Below, piece after piece: positions 63,264 through 64,000 of a stretch of 64,000 bases of DNA; within the stretch, counting starts at the first letter, position 1, and each line of letters begins with the position of its first letter. The translations under genes were made by a program, and so were the position numbers. This DNA comes from Paraglaciecola arctica BSs20135 (GTDB taxonomy: Bacteria; Pseudomonadota; Gammaproteobacteria; Enterobacterales; Alteromonadaceae): the NCBI RefSeq assembly GCF_000314995.1, contig NZ_BAEO01000006.1, positions 111,426 to 175,425 of the forward strand. The letters are read 5' to 3'. The notes below the pieces were generated by a model. It was not told the origin of the DNA, ran no database searches, and saw only the letters and a program-made list of their open reading frames with translations.

Positions 63264-63705
63264 GATTGTTAGAACCCTTCCACTTATCTTTTAATTCAGC
63301 AACTTCATCTGGAACGATGTCATTCCAATCTTCAATAGCATCATCAGCTGTTGCCAACTGCTCAATTACTATTGCTTCTAATTTTCCCATAGTAATATTT
63401 AAATCTCTACCATCACTAGCCCCGTTAATTTCATAACCCACACGAGATAAACTTTCATACAGTGAAATTAACCTTCTAAAAGCCGATCTCGCATGAGGCT
63501 TTATAAGATCTCTAGCCGCATTTTTGGCTGATTGTTTTCCAAATTGAAATGAACCAATTAGCCCAAAAGCTAAAGAGAAAGCTTGAAGGAGTGTGTTCTC
63601 TAGACTTGTTAAATCCCTTTGACTCGCCACATATATAGATAAGCCTATCATTATAAATGAAGCCAAAATCAGAATGATAGGGATTATTTTATCCGCCAAT
63701 TTCAT
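63253..63705 (-). CDS. Unknown small membrane protein, partner of the FlgT-C-like gene
   Basis: A 150-residue protein with two N-terminal membrane segments (about 8-28 and 38-56) and a soluble helical C-terminal part (about 60-150). No family recognised. AAAGGAAA gives a strong ribosome site for the ATG. It overlaps the FlgT-C-like gene by 11 bases, making a two-gene unit bracketed by inverted CACAGAG repeats. Its role is unknown; the topology (short membrane anchor plus helical domain) would suit a sensor or effector anchor, but that is guesswork. Confidence 0.75.
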   Translation of the reverse strand: MKLADKIIPIILILASFIMIGLSIYVASQRDLTSLENTLLQAFSLAFGLIGSFQFGKQSAKNAARDLIKPHARSAFRRLISLYESLSRVGYEINGASDGRDLNITMGKLEAIVIEQLATADDAIEDWNDIVPDEVAELKDKWKGSNNHVK

Positions 63706-63847
63706 TTAATTTCCTTTGTTCGAGTTATCACAAAAACTTCCATAAATGGCTAACGGTTTATTAGTGTGACCTTGCAAGCTACATTACCCTGTATTGTTGA
63801 AAAGTCCAGAATCAGCTTTAGGCGTATTGTAATCTGTCAAAGTTGTG

Positions 63848-63871
63848 GGACTTATCTAGATAGATAAGTCC
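63848..63871. repeat. Perfect hairpin GGACTTATCT-AGAT-AGATAAGTCC
   Basis: A 10-bp perfect stem with a 4-base loop in the non-coding right end. No T-tract follows. It is part of about 295 bases (63706-64000) in which I see no gene and which look repeat-like. Confidence 0.55.
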
Positions 63872-63977
63872 GCGAACGTCTCATATTCCCTCATGTCACT
63901 GCGAAACGTTATATCGAATTTATTAACCAGAGCTACTAAACTACATTTGTCCCTTCGGCGAAGCTGCATTTAACTTT

Positions 63978-64000
63978 GCTTTTCTCTGTGTACTCTGTGC
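63978..64000 (-). repeat. CACAGAG-rich repeat, right copy, inverted, cut by window edge
   Basis: On the minus strand it reads GCACAGAGTACACAGAGAAA, matching the left copy at 62629-62659 in inverted orientation. It runs off the window, so its full length is unknown. Confidence 0.55.

Noticed and set aside
1..64000. CRISPR array, tRNA or rRNA genes, transposase or prophage genes
   Set aside because: I looked for regular spaced repeats, cloverleaf-like stretches and typical proteins on both strands and saw none.

Overview
The window is about 64 kb of an AT-rich chromosome from a marine gammaproteobacterium. It looks like an Alteromonadales, Glaciecola/Paraglaciecola-like relative. I infer this from the ProQ-Prc pair, YciK and SohB of the enterobacterial type, the many S9/M2 peptidases and TonB receptors, a rhombosortase, and the general protein style. 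No 16S gene is present, so the genus is a guess. Coding is dense, mostly on the minus strand, and I see no phage, transposase, CRISPR array, rRNA or tRNA gene.

Layout. 1-8.8 kb: the 5' part of pepN, an NhaC antiporter, an NSS-type transporter, then msrC, a small unknown gene, proQ and prc, and a SIMPL protein. 8.9-17 kb: a secreted S9 peptidase, a class V aminotransferase, a free-standing small RNA candidate, a gamma-carbonic-anhydrase-like protein overlapping tesB, a Hanks-type kinase and rlmJ. 17-20.5 kb: a branched-chain 2-oxoacid dehydrogenase operon (E1 alpha, E1 beta, E2, no E3), with a perfect palindrome in its leader. 20.8-30 kb: a bacterial ACE-like M2 peptidase, then two paralogous TonB receptors around an ECF sigma/FecR pair. 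Only the receptor that follows fecR carries the STN signalling domain.

30-40 kb: sohB and yciK diverge around a second small RNA (or leader) candidate, then glnS, and a LacI regulator with a GH13 amylase-family lipoprotein and an MFS sugar transporter (a maltodextrin-type locus with a CG-centred operator candidate), then a rhomboid protease and a thioesterase. 40-44.4 kb: a hybrid histidine kinase is divergent from a large membrane protein with a putative propeller and a SHOCT tail. 44.5-49.3 kb: a tight five-gene operon encodes a MoxR ATPase, a CoxE-type VWA protein, an enlarged RDD membrane protein, XdhC and a MocA-like cytidylyltransferase. These resemble maturation factors of molybdenum hydroxylases, but no molybdoenzyme is encoded in the window.

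49.5-56.7 kb: a cysteine synthase, a small lipoprotein, gamma-glutamyltranspeptidase, a rhombosortase translationally coupled to a GFA-family zinc protein, and a second secreted S9 peptidase. 56.8-61.7 kb: an acyl-CoA dehydrogenase/MDR reductase/SDR operon, divergent from a GlxA-type AraC regulator with two operator-like palindromes 21 bp apart in the shared intergenic region. 62.2-64 kb: an orphan glycogen-binding (CBM48) domain protein, then an accessory-looking two-gene unit (a membrane protein plus an FlgT-C-like protein), bracketed by inverted copies of a CACAGAG-rich repeat and followed by a long structured inverted repeat.

The best candidates for something undescribed are the orphan molybdenum-hydroxylase-type maturation operon, the two free-standing small RNA candidates, the propeller/SHOCT protein and the bracketed two-gene cassette at the right end.
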